Positions 49,497 to 61,066 of a DNA stretch of 64,000 nt are shown one piece after another. The notes under the pieces were generated by a model. That model saw only the letters and a list, made by a program, of their open reading frames with translations. It was not told the origin of the DNA and made no database searches. Within the stretch, counting starts at the first letter, position 1. The number at the start of each line of letters is the position of its first letter. The position numbers were made by a program, and so were the translations under genes. The DNA is from Brugia malayi (taxonomy: Eukaryota > Nematoda > Chromadorea > Rhabditida > Onchocercidae), in assembly GCF_000002995.4 (NCBI RefSeq), contig NW_025062479.1, forward strand, positions 19,650,721 through 19,714,720, read 5' to 3'.

Positions 49497-52332
49497 TCAA
49501 CCGTTCTTTCCTTTGGGTGTCTCAAAAATTGTCTGAAAAAAAAAAAAAAAACAAATCAAACTTTAAAAATTCATTATGAATACATTTCATATACCCATAA
49601 CAATGCTTATAAGTTTAACCACCTTTCTTTGAATAATTCTCTCTAGCATTAAATGATAAAATGCATCAAAATACATACAAAATAGTGGTTAGCTGCTTCA
49701 CTGCCCGTTAATTCGATAGCCTTCTGACAATTTTCTTGGATAGTTTTCCTGACGTGTTTTTCTGTCCAAACTATAGCAATTGGTAAAGTTAATGCATATA
49801 ACGGAGTTAATTGCACACCTGAATTTCAATGAAATAAGCATAAACATTCTTAAAGTCACACTAAAACTGGTAAATAAGTTTGCGGCATCACTTCCGTAAA
49901 CTGTGCAATTTATACGACATTAATATTTAGAAAATAGAAACATCGATAATTCAGAATGCAATATAAAACTTAAAATTTCAATGAGTGTAATAAATAGTCA
50001 AATTATTGTTGAATCTTTTTGCAACTACTCATTCTCCCCATAATTTACAAATAATTTTATGGCTTATAGCTGATTAATTTTATATTTATTAATTATGTTT
50101 AATTGCTAAAAATTTTCCAAATAGTTTCTTATATTTATTTTAGCTTTTATATTGGCCACATTTTACAGATTCCAAGCGATTTTTTCACTGTCTCCGTATT
50201 GCTTGAAATAAGAACAATTGGAGCAAATTTTCGCTTTACTATTATTAATTGAACTTTTTTTTTTAATTCTAAACCTGCTCAAATTCGGCTCATTCATATT
50301 TGTTCACGATTACTTATTTACACATTTTCTGTAAATTAGAAAAGTGAATTAGATAAAAACTATAAGACAAGAAACGAACTTTCGAGATAAATAGCAAACT
50401 GTTTTGGTGAAAATTTGAAATCGATAGCAAAGTACATAAACAGTGCGCCCAAATAAAGTGCCAGGAATACGGAATGAAATGCAACTATTGGTGATAATGT
50501 TTGAAGAGAACTTATATTTTCCGTGATTTGATAACGATGTGATAAGTTGACGTGAATTTTGTTTCGGTGAAATCTCTGAATAAATGCAAGTGCTGAAAGA
50601 GTCAAACCAAGAAGTAACAAAAAGTTTGTGCGGGTTGCTTCTCCACAGGTAGTGACTTCATTCATTCATTCATGTAAAACAGAAAAATTATTTTAGTGAT
50701 GCGATCGAATAGGAGAAATTTGACATATTAGGAGTGTAAGGTCAATAGGTCAAAAAAGTAGCCAATTCCAATTTAATCTTGATAGTCCCATGTTTCACTC
50801 AAATACCGCTCATATCACTAACTTATTTACGCGAATATCCTTAATAGATTAAACATGTAGTTGTGCGTCACTTACCGCCGCCAATTTCTTGAAGAAAATT
50901 TAGATCAAAGTAACATTTAAATCAATTTACTCATTAGATAATTTGTTGGTGAATGTTTTTGTAAGTAATAAATCAAAATTGCCTTATTAATGCAAAATAA
51001 AACTGGGAATGTTAAAGCAGAGATACAATCGATGGTCGCATAAAAGCCTAGAACAGCAGCAGATTTTAGTGCGTTTTCTTTATTCGCCGTCGAACAATAA
51101 ACCACTTTCTCTGAATCGAACAATTTGAAATTACTACTCATAAATAGGAAACTACCGATACCAATGGTTAACTGAAAAATATTGAAATTACAGAACAGTT
51201 TTCGGATTTATTAATATTGCAGGTTACTACTACTATTCCATGTTGTATGTCAAACTATTTTAAGGTATCATTTGGTTATCCTTAGGAAAACGGCAATTTC
51301 CCTGCATCAGTTATTCGGCCAAGTTGTTAGAGGCATTTTACACACATATAATAGAATCAAAATTTAAATTACACACTGTTCTTTTTCGTTTCTTTTGAAA
51401 TGTTGTCAAAGCATTAAATCATCAAACTAAATCACTAATTAAATCATTGAAAACAGATTTAAATTTCCCTCTGTACCTGCATTACGATAAGTATAACAGC
51501 GATACTTTTCCCAAAATTTTCGTATCTCGATGAGAAATACGTAGCGATAGCCCGCTCAATGACTACTGTCGGTATCGAAGCCGCATTTAAAAATAATGTC
51601 AAAGATATCGGTGTTCGCATCATGAAACATTCCCACAGAACTGTCATATACCCACACGGATCAACACGCGTTTTGTGATATGCCAGCAGTACATAGGTAT
51701 GGGCAAATATTCTATGAAATAATAAATTTGCCAGCAATTTACATCAACGATCGATATTGTTCTTTGCTTCACTATGAATGGCTTTTCAAAGTTAGTGAAT
51801 TTGGCTTCGATACTTGAACCGTTTGAATTCCGAAACATTCGCTCATTGTCACTATATGATCAATCAGCAATCGATTAACTAATCAGTCTATTTGCACATT
51901 TTTTGCATTAATCCACTGTTTATTTACAGTTTTTATTTGATGAAATACCCAATTGATTGTCTTCCCTATTTTGCTTTCTTATTTGTATTTTAATTACTTC
52001 TTTGTGCATAATTCTTGAAGCAATTTAAGAAAACTTTCTATTATTGCAGTGCCTTTCATTGACCGTTGCAGAATTTTTCGGTTACAGAAAATAAAAATTC
52101 TTTAAAAGTGAAATAAAAAAATGAACCTTGCAATACAATGAAGAATAAGCCACAACTGATGTACTATAATCAAAATTCGAGTATTTTGATGTAGTAAAAT
52201 ACGATTCGTTGTCTTAAATATTATCCATATTTCAACAACAACTGCTATCGCTGATATGATAATCACAATAATAAGGACAATGTTTAATGCGACACTGTGA
52301 GCCAACTCATTTGCATGCTTACATGAATCCAT
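49497..52332 (-). CDS. Srab/Sra-like 7TM chemoreceptor
   Basis: Six exons: 52127-52332, 51477-51711, 50931-51171, 50380-50592, 49679-49818, 49497-49532; 356 residues, the usual length for the family. A sensory G-protein-coupled receptor of the nematode Sra superfamily. Seen: a short extracellular N-terminus, TM1 (VALNIVLIIVIIISAIAVVV), the TM2 motif LHQNTRILIIVHQLWLILH, the extracellular VDPCGY, TM3 leading to the IERAIATYFSSRYE motif after PTVV, TM4, a Cys-containing loop (VVYCSTANKE), TM5, the LSHRYQITENI motif before TM6, TM7 (PLYALTLPIAIVW) and a short polar tail ending PKGKNG. The junction of exons 3 and 4 (MSK donor ATGA|GTAAAT to CTTTCAG|CACTTG) is phase-correct but makes the third intracellular loop longer than usual. 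TTTTTAG 13 bases before the ATG may be a trans-splice site. Ligand unknown. Confidence 0.82.
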
Positions 52333-52336
52333 ATTT

Positions 52337-52619
52337 ATAATAAACCTAAAAATTTTATGCTTTATCACTTCCTAATTTGCAATAAATAAAATCTTTTTAT
52401 AAGAGAATTACAATTATAAATAATTAAATAAGTAAGCAAGTAGACAAATAAAAAAAATAGATAAATAAACAGATAAATTAAGCAAATAAATAAGTAAATA
52501 ATGATTAAATCGACAAATAAGTAAATAGATGTATAAATAAATAAGTATATATTCATAATAAACATAAAAATTTTGTGGTTTAGCGTTCCGTAAATTTACA
52601 ATAAATGAAGCCTTTCTAT
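52337..52619. repeat. Diverged direct duplication around a degenerate (AAAT)n array
   Basis: 52337-52400 and 52555-52619 align over about 64 bp with several substitutions (shared core ATAATAAAC, AAAAATTTT, CAATAAAT). The left copy reaches to within five bases of the Srab-like ATG, so the putative leader region is duplicated too. Confidence 0.65.
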
Positions 52620-53067
52620 CTATCTATATATACATAAGGAAAAAAAATTGAAAAACCAGCATGATAAATAAGAAGAGGAAAAAAGATCACGAAAAAATCA
52701 AGATCAAAATGAACATAATTACAATAGGTATAGCAGGAAAGAACTTTAAAAATCATCTGGAATTTATAAAACAACCATTAATTAGTAATATACGTTGAGT
52801 TTTTTGTGAATATGAAATGAGATTGGCAATGTGTATGGTAAAATTGAAATTTTCATTAGCACAGTTTTAAAGATTCAATAGCATATTGAAAATATACGGA
52901 ATTATAGCATATAGAAAGCATTATTAAGGACAAGAAAATGAATAGAAATAATTTTCGTTAATTACATATTTCTGTTTTATAGGATGAATAGAAAAAGGTG
53001 ATGAAAGGAAAAGGCTGAATAAGCATTTGCTGAATAAATGTTGAATAAATGATGCTATTTTGCATTG

Positions 53068-53235
53068 ATGATATCATATCGTACACTAATTTTACAACCA
53101 AAGGATATAACGGGACAAGTAACAGAAGATAATATTGAACATTATCGATTTAGACGAGTCTCATTATCAAATGACATTTCCAAGTTGACTTTGGCTTGTT
53201 CATTATGCTTAGATCAATTCCTAATGAATATCTGA
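53068..53235 (+). CDS. Unassigned small open frame, possible exon or relic
   Basis: 55 codons from ATG 53068 to TGA 53233. The residue mix looks protein-like (LILQPKDITGQVTEDNIEHY, then RFRRVSLSNDISKL) and not like the low-complexity frames around it, but I recognise no family, see no good acceptor or donor pair, and no neighbouring exon. The opposite strand is also open at 53221-53406. It may be an isolated exon, a gene fragment or chance. Confidence 0.25.
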   Translation: MISYRTLILQPKDITGQVTEDNIEHYRFRRVSLSNDISKLTLACSLCLDQFLMNI

Positions 53236-54202
53236 ATGGTTCATGATTTGGTTGGAGTAGCAGATATATTTCGGTGAAATGTTAGGGAGAAAAACACAAA
53301 TCAGGAAGGATAATTTGATGGACAAAATAATTGTCAATTGAATCGCAAAAGTTTGCCATGTCAGTCGCTCCTGCTTCCACCTATTAATAAATATTAGGCA
53401 AACCATAGTTTAGTTTATACTTCAATTTTATCGTTTTATCTTCATTTTCACTTTGACTTCCATAATAGATAAGTTAAAGTAACTGGAAGATTGAGGACTT
53501 TAAAAGTTTTTCTGCGCTAATTTTTCAACAAATTTGCCCTTTGAAAATGTTAGCCATTCCTTTATAATTCATATCATGTTGGAAAGCTTCGCAATCCAAA
53601 AGTCATTAGCGATAAATCCAAGGAATTTTGAAAATATTTACAAGACTGGATATCTTTTTAGATAAAAGACACATAAATAAGTGAGCAAAACAGAGAACAA
53701 TTGTGACCAGTGTTAATATACCGACCCGGCAATTCATAAATCCTTTTGATATCATTTAATTGAGTAAATATTTCCATGAAGTTTTTTTCTGCATATACAA
53801 TTCTTAGTGATTACTTTTTAACTGCTTCAAGAATATTACACTGCAAGTTAGAAGGTAAATGAACTCCATTAAGCAAATAAATCAAATGAAGTAAGTGAAT
53901 ATATTACATGCTATCTTAAAAAATAATTGCTTTTCCTTTAAGGATTACATTCGTATATAAAAAGGATCTAAAATGATTATATTTATATATAAACAAGGCT
54001 CTGCAAATTTGGAAAATTACAGGAATTGTGCAAAACTAAATCAATTGCCTTGAGGTAAATTTAGTGATGATGTTGTAAACAAAGCAATATATTTTAAACA
54101 ATATTATATACAATGCAATGAATAAAATAATGCAATAAATGACTTTGTAAAAAAGAATAGAAAATAAAGCAATAAAGTGACTCGGCAGAGAGGAACTACT
54201 TC

Positions 54203-56882
54203 CTATTTCGAACATAATTCATTGCTTATTTTTCGATAAACATTTTCCATCTGTTTATGACATTCTTCACTCACACTGTCGACGTCAGAATATGCGAATG
54301 GGTCGATTGCCGGAAGAATTTCAATTATTACACGACCACCATAGTCAAATTTATAATCATCCTGAAATGCACTATAAAAATTTGCTCACAATTTTACGAA
54401 TTACCAGAACTCATATGAGTGATAAAGTTATTAGAATAAGGTATTCTAGATAATTACACAGTATAACATTAGTCAAAAGTTTAAATAAAAAAGCTCACTT
54501 TTCGATAAAATGATTGGTATGATGAAATAACTATTGGAATAATCGGAACCTGCAAAAATATTATTGAAAAATGATGCAAGAAAATCAGTAATACTATTAA
54601 TAACTTTTCAACACTCCTTAAAAATGAAGAAACTGTCTAACTAAGTAATGTTTTACCTAAGACATTTAAAAAAAGCTACCAATTTTATCAATTCAAAAAA
54701 GCAAAAAAACTATGAACGACATACGTTGGCTTCACGTGCTATAATGAAAGCACCTTTCTTAAACGGAAGCATTGTACCACTCGAGTTTCTTGTCCCTTCG
54801 GGAAATATCCATATCTTTCTCTAAAATTATACATGAAATGATTTTCAAAGAAAAAAAAAAAAAAAACCAAAAATAAAGGGCAATGTTCCACACTAGTGGA
54901 ATTCGCTTCTCTCACGTTTCCTGCTTCCTTTGTATGCTAGCATTTCTTCAAAAGAAAAAAGGAGGAAAATGAAACCAATGATGTAAAATCTATAAATTAA
55001 TCAACACTAAATTCAAACTGTATCTTCTTTCTTCTAGATCATGACATTTTCTGAGGTTCAGTAATAAAAGGATAAAACAGCTTTTTGCAATAATTCGAAG
55101 ACTTACATAATTCCGTACCGCACTGATTGCTTTCTCAACTGATTTGTGTGCAGCAACTTTACTGAATCTGTTTATGAAAATAGCTTCACAAAGATATGCA
55201 CAAACATTGAAACCCGGCATAAATTTCAAACTACTCTTCAATAAAACAACGCAGTTTTTCGGCCAAACGTACGTTAAAGCTGAAAAATATGTTACATATA
55301 GCATTCATAACTTCCAGATTTTAAATGACCAAAATTTACTTGTTACCTACTAAAAATTTAATAGATAACTTTTGGAAGCCTAGAATGCTAGTAATACTAA
55401 ATGCAAGTCTGCCCTCTCAGATTTTCAAACAACATCAGCAACCTGAGGACTGACAAACAGCCTATGTCAAAGAAAGCAGCTGGTAGTAATAATTCTTGAA
55501 TTTTCGAATATACCTGCAAAAACATGGCCTTTGAAATACAGCAGAACGATATGGTGAGGGTTTTTAATCCAACTAATGACTTTTTCCTCAATTAAAATTT
55601 CGCTTACTAAGAAGGACCTGAAATTCAATCCTGATTTCCTTAATTCGAAGTCCCAGTTTTGTTCTAAGCAATCTAATCCTTTGTTTCTCGAGCAATTTAA
55701 TCTATGCTTACATTTTAAGAGATGAGAACAAGAAAGGAGTTATCAAGAATATATCATACTTAAAACATCCAGCAAAGTTTGATGATTTGCAACGACAATA
55801 AACGAGTTATCGACTTCGATGAAATTCCGGTTGCGTATTTCGTAAGATATACCACACCAAAATGTTAATAATTGAAAAGTACGAAACGTATGCCTAAAAT
55901 GTGATTCATATAAAATGTAATGTCAACAGGATGTTAGTCGTCCACAATATACTTCTTAGTAAATCTTGAGAAAAGTTCTCAATTTAGCATTAAACTTCTG
56001 CGGCTGGGTGTTCAGTGTTATGTTTCATGGTATAAACAAGAAGCAGTGCTTTCCAGATTTTCATGAAACCTCAAAATCAAATGTCTCCATGTTGAAATGC
56101 ATTTAAAAAAAGTCGTAGGGAATATAAATTTTAAATCAATCGCGCAAAATTTTTACAATAATATGCACTAAACATTAAAACTGTATAAATGATTCTTATA
56201 AATATATAAAAATTCTGTAAACTGAAATAATACTTACGAAGTACTATAAAAAAGAATGAAAAAAAAAATAAAAAAGTTACCGTCTTCAACAATTAAATTA
56301 AAAGACATTTTTTCTTTGATAAAAGCTTTTTTTTTCAATTCAAAAAGATTTTTACACAACGAATTATTATTAAATATTTCCTATCATTATTTTTGCTTGG
56401 TTCCTTTGTCTAATAATAAACTGAACTCTGATACATATATAGATAGATAGAAACACTAAAAATAAAACAGATACCAATGATTTTTTGGAGTTCTTCCATT
56501 TGGTAATGACAGGCATGCACCAACTGTTCCAGCCGTCACCAGACAAATCGTATAAAGGATTACTTTGAAGTAATACCTGAATTTCGGAGAAGTAATCCAC
56601 AGGGGGCCAAATGCAATGCATATAAAAATCATGACATTCAGGATAATAAATTCGTTCCACATATTCTAAAGCAATGAAATAAAGTACAGAAAGATAAGCT
56701 ATATATATAGCATAAAGAAATCACTGAATATACATGTTAAACAATATGAATAGAGAAATAATTCAGATATAAATTATCCTGAAAGGTTTTTTGACGACAT
56801 GTATTACGTTACGATCAAGAATAGCGAGTTAATAAAATATTAATAAAACAAATTTACTAACATCAGTTTCCTTATCTTCCAT
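54203..56882 (-). CDS. 1-acyl-sn-glycerol-3-phosphate acyltransferase (AGPAT/LPAAT)
   Basis: Exons: 56862-56882 (short first exon), 56475-56665, 55760-55893, 55107-55279, 54725-54820, 54499-54549, 54203-54361; 274 residues, phases consistent. The enzyme acylates lysophosphatidic acid to phosphatidic acid in ER-type membranes, the step before phospholipid and triglyceride synthesis. Seen: two N-terminal membrane segments, block I NHQTLLD (107-113) with the catalytic His-x4-Asp, block II around FINR (150-153), block III FPEGTR (179-184) for glycerol-phosphate binding, and block IV VPIIPIV (206-212). The first exon (MEDKETD) is chosen because its donor and phase fit; an alternative start is the ATG at 56662, just after a TTTAG acceptor. 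A second exon-like segment at 55514-55617 is phase-compatible with replacing the block I exon. Confidence 0.9.
55514..55617 (-). other. Possible mutually exclusive exon of the acyltransferase
   Basis: 104 bp bounded by TTTCAG and CAG|GTATAT, open in one frame ([16 protein letters not shown], then [16 protein letters not shown]). It needs an incoming phase of two and leaves one, exactly like exon 55760-55893, so it could replace that exon but not be added to it. It lacks the NH-x4-D catalytic motif. Either an alternative exon giving a different isoform or a decayed duplicate. Confidence 0.4.
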
Positions 56883-57460
56883 TTTAACTTAATAATGTTT
56901 CGAAGAAATCAAAACTGAATGATGGTCTGAGCAATAAGTAATTAACTACTGGATGTCTTCACATCAGTTAAAGTTCTACGATTTAATATCATATCTTACT
57001 GAAGACGACTGGTGATAGCTTCTTTTTGTGCTAAATTGTTAAATTTTAAAACATGCTAAATTACAGAGCTTAAATCATGATTTCTTCTAACTAATCTAAC
57101 TCTATTATTATACACTTGATACAAAAGAGAATGATCAAGGAAGACTGAGCAGAATATCAACATTTTATCATCTCTCCTTCATTCAATAACTCATCAGAGC
57201 GAAAAATTTCTTAATGCTATGCAGTAAATGCACATCATCCATTAATGATGTGATATACAATATCTAAAAGAGATATTTTGAAGAGGCAATAAGGACGTAA
57301 ATGATCTATGATGATCTATGATCTGTTAATATCAATCCAACATCAAATTTATTAATTCGAAAGACAAATGAAATTCATCTGTCTTTTCTTTAACAAAAAA
57401 AAAAAAAATTGTGAAAAGACGTTTTTCTGAAATAAATTAAATATCGAAGTTTTGCGCCAC

Positions 57461-57680
57461 AACGTTGCTCGCAGTCCGATTGCTATTAATAGCTTCCAAG
57501 CACCGGCCAACCATCAAGTACCCAATGCACTGATGGATGGAAGCAAGGAAAGAGAAGAGGGATTGACTGCAATAAAGTGACAGAGTAGTCTTTCGGGAAG
57601 TCCGGGTTCTCTCAGTTATCGGGGTTGGGGTGTGTGGATTAGCATTAAAACTGCATCTGTTCGTGCAGTCAATCTTCGTT
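57461..57680. other. GC-rich structured island, possible ncRNA or promoter
   Basis: About 220 bp near 50% GC in an AT-rich context. GATTGACTGCA (57561-57571) and TGCAGTCAATC (57664-57674) are exact reverse complements and could close a 92-nt domain containing GGGAAGTCCGGGTTCTC and a G-rich stretch. No known RNA family assigned; it lies about 580 bp upstream of the acyltransferase start, so a promoter is the alternative. Confidence 0.35.
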
Positions 57681-58063
57681 TACTTACAAACAGCAGTAAC
57701 TGATATTTCTGTTCTATCTCTACTTTTATCTCTGTACCATTTTTGGAAAATGATTAGATGGAAATAGTGCAACTAATGTTTCTGGTTTCTTCCCTAATTG
57801 CTGAAATACAAATGACAAAATTTCAGCGAGCTTGGATTTATTCAATTTTACGCTGATAATAAGATTATTTGCTTTTTAATATATATTTAAAAAGAGGTTT
57901 CAGTTACTATTACACTTTAATTTTGTCCGTTTTCTTTTTCTCTTTCATTTGTTTCTCCAAATGTTATAGATCGTTTTTTCATGTTCATTTTCACTTTTCC
58001 TTATTTAATTATTGAATTTATTATAATTGTAAAAATTTCGACTTTTTATTTTTACGTATTTTC

Positions 58064-58241
58064 ACGTATATATATTTTCAGTAATATAGTATCACTTTTA
58101 CGTATATATATTTTCAGTAATATAGTATCACTTTTACGTATATATATTTTCAGTAATATAGTATCACTTTTACGTATATATATTTTCAGTAATATAGTAT
58201 CACTTTTACGTATATATATTTTCAGTAATATAGTATCACTT
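58064..58241. repeat. Tandem array, 36-bp unit, five copies
   Basis: Units begin at 58064, 58100, 58136, 58172 and 58208; the copies are nearly identical and the last is slightly truncated. The unit length is a multiple of three, so the array is open in the plus strand (RIYIFSNIVSLL repeated), most likely by chance. Confidence 0.92.
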
Positions 58242-59393
58242 GAACTATTTTCAGTATTACATAATTTTACATGCTTCTTTTTCAGCCTAGCTAAACATTT
58301 TCAAGTTTCGCAACCATAGTATTGCTACTGAAATCCACACTCTTTTTCGAAGAATCATATTTATTATTCTTTTTTACAGAAAAAAAAAACTGAGGCAAAA
58401 TTTTTGCCAAAAAATATGAACCTTTGTCTTCTTTTAAAAACTAGGTTGCATAGCATATTTTTTCAACTTTTATAAGTAATGTATTTTCTTCCATAAGCAA
58501 AACTACTGATTGAAACTATTTTTATTGTTTACAATTTAAAAAACAAACGAGAAAAAAAAAGCATATTCAAATATCATGTAAATTTGCAAGCGAAGTATCA
58601 GGCAGGATGCAAATATCTGCCACCTGTCAACTTCACGAATCATTGTAAATTATTCAAATTCAGAATAAGAGATTCAGTTTTGCTGATATTAAAAAATCAA
58701 AGTAAAATAAAAATATATATGTTTTCATTAGTTGCATAATAATTGTAATAAATTGTAGAAATAATAACATGAATTAAAAAATGCTGAATCCCCAATATCA
58801 GTTTCTTGAAAAAAATTTTAACAGAATTTTTCGAACCATTTAAATTTAAATTCTAAGCAGCATTGAAATTCAATGATTTAGTTTACGAAATGCTCGAAAA
58901 TAGTATGAAAAGCAGCAATGACATGGAACCTCGCTGATAATCTGAACCACTGTGAAAAAAAATGGTCTTTTTTTTATTTGCATCTTGTCACTTTATACAA
59001 ATTTCATATTAATTGCACAGATTTTTATTGTATAACATTATCATTTCGTTCAAAAATCAACAATTTCATATTTTTGTTGCTTTATTTCAAATGATAATTT
59101 ATTAAGAAGCATTTAATTAGTAGTTGATATTGATTGAAAGCATTAGCAAATCTGAATTATTTGCTAATTGTTGATGCAAACCAATTCTTCTAATTCAGAA
59201 TATTACTAATTTTGCACAATTATTAGTTATCATTTAAATTATTATTTGAAGGTAAAATGATGAAACATTCATTGATAGATGTAACGAGGAAGAAAGGTAC
59301 ATGATTTGATAAAGTTTGAACCTAAGTAATCTATTCATAAGCAAAGTTTCGAATTCATGGAACATTTTTTGTCATCTATAATCTCAAATCTTG

Positions 59394-61066
59394 TCAGATT
59401 TCTATTTCCAGGAGAGATGGTGCTACCACTTCTTGTATACCGCAAGATGATTCACAATGTCCTGCTGGTGGGCCCGGCTCACCTGGTAATCCAATTGATC
59501 CTGATGGTCCTGTTTCACCGCGCTTTCCTGGTGGACCAGAAGGTCCCTAAAACAAATTAATGATATAATGAGTCTTTTTACTAGAAAATTATGGAATTAC
59601 ATAGTTCAACACTTTGTTTGAATATGCTCTTTATATCTTAAAAAATGAAAAGGAAATGGCTTACTGTTTCACCGATAGGTCCTACAGGTCCCATATGATT
59701 TGATGGAATACCATTTGGTCCTGGAGGACCTTTAGGACCACGTGGTCCTTGTGGTCCAGGTGGCCCTTTGATACCTACTCCACCAATAGCGTCATCACCA
59801 GGTGGTCCTTTCATACCAGCATCGCCTTCCTCGCCTTGCTTACCTGATAGTCCTGGTGGTCCCACTCGACCCGGCATTCCTGGCTTACCAGGTAACCCAG
59901 GTGGACCAGTTTCTCCAGGAACACCCGGTCTACCTTGCTCTCCTTGTTGTCCACTACTGCCTGGTGGTCCTGCAGGACAAATCACGCTGTAATTTGCTTC
60001 AGGTAACATAAAAAAATTTTTGAATGAACTATTCAGATTTTTGCGAAGAAAAGACACATATTTTTCTCGAAATATACCCTTAACCTTTTCCATTTCTTCT
60101 TCTCTTCTAGTCCCTGTTTGCATTCAAAATACTGTTAACTTCAAAATGTTGTTTCAGGTAACATTAAACTAGATCAGCTTAACATTGCTGACAACTAACC
60201 AAGGGAAATTAGATTCAACATGACCCAATATATCAATCCCATCGATACCCGCTTTACCTGGTGTACCAGGAAGGCCATCTGCACCAGGTTCTCCATCAAG
60301 GCCTGGCGCTCCTCTAGGCCCAGGTGGACATTGCAAATTAACGCAAGATTCACACTGTTCATATTCACTCATTATGAGTTGTTGAGAATAAGCATCTGAA
60401 AACATATTTAACTAAAATTGCTATTGTAATTAAATGACATCATCACTTCTTATAAGCTGAAATTATTGATAAAGTTCACTTTTCCTAAAAGATTTTTAAC
60501 TATAAATTTTTAACAGTGATCATTTTTCGAGTAAATTTAATATATAATAACAATTTAAAAAGAAAAAAAAAAAAACAAGTGAAGAAACTATAATTACATA
60601 AGATTGCACTAAATTTACCTCGTTTCATAGTTTGACCTTTTCGTAATGCAAGAGTGTCTCTCCAAATATTTCGTCTTGTTTCCTATAATTGTAATTAATC
60701 AATTGTTCATTTTCTTTTTGTGACAGAGCAAATAAAAGTTAATTATCAGTCTTTAACTATTTATTATAGCTGATTAATAGGAAATGAATCAACAAAATTA
60801 ATCGTAGCAATCTAAAATTGATTTAGATATATTCAAACTTGTTAATTATTTTAAAATAATCACTGAATATGAATAAAAAATTTCTAAGTTTAAATTTACT
60901 AAAAAATGAAACTTATAATTTATACCTCTAATATTGTCATTCGTTTTTTCAAATGCTGTTTTGTACGCTCAATTCGTAGAAACAACGATATATGGGTGAC
61001 ACTCATTATTGCAAGCAAAAAAAGAGATATAAATATTATGATTCGAGCATTTTTATGATTATCCAT
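59394..61066 (-). CDS. Nematode cuticle collagen
   Basis: Five exons: 60926-61066, 60619-60682, 60200-60395, 59665-59986, 59394-59546; 291 residues, phases consistent. A structural protein secreted by the hypodermis and cross-linked into cuticle. Seen: an N-terminal membrane or signal-anchor segment ([20 protein letters not shown]), the non-collagenous N-domain with [16 protein letters not shown] and basic RKGQTMKR, a first Cys cluster (CESCVNLQC) before a short Gly-X-Y block, a non-collagenous gap with CVIC, the main interrupted Gly-X-Y region ([19 protein letters not shown] onward), a further Gly-X-Y block, then HCESSC and a short tail ending in EIEI. This Cys-flanked arrangement is typical of the col/dpy/sqt superfamily; I cannot name the orthologue. 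Confidence 0.93.

Larger units (their letters stand above)
52333..54202. other. Intergenic DNA with degenerate AAAT-type array
   Basis: Holds two diverged copies of an about 64-bp segment (52337-52400 and 52555-52619) flanking a degenerate tetranucleotide-rich array (about 52400-52550), and an unassigned small plus-strand open frame at 53068-53235. Confidence 0.5.
56883..59393. other. Intergenic DNA between acyltransferase and collagen genes
   Basis: Contains a GC-rich structured island (57461-57680) and a 36-bp tandem array (58064-58241). Otherwise AT-rich without supported exons. Confidence 0.5.

Noticed and set aside
59768..60011. Plus-strand Pro/Gly-rich open frames
   Set aside because: Antisense reading of the collagen Gly-X-Y exon.
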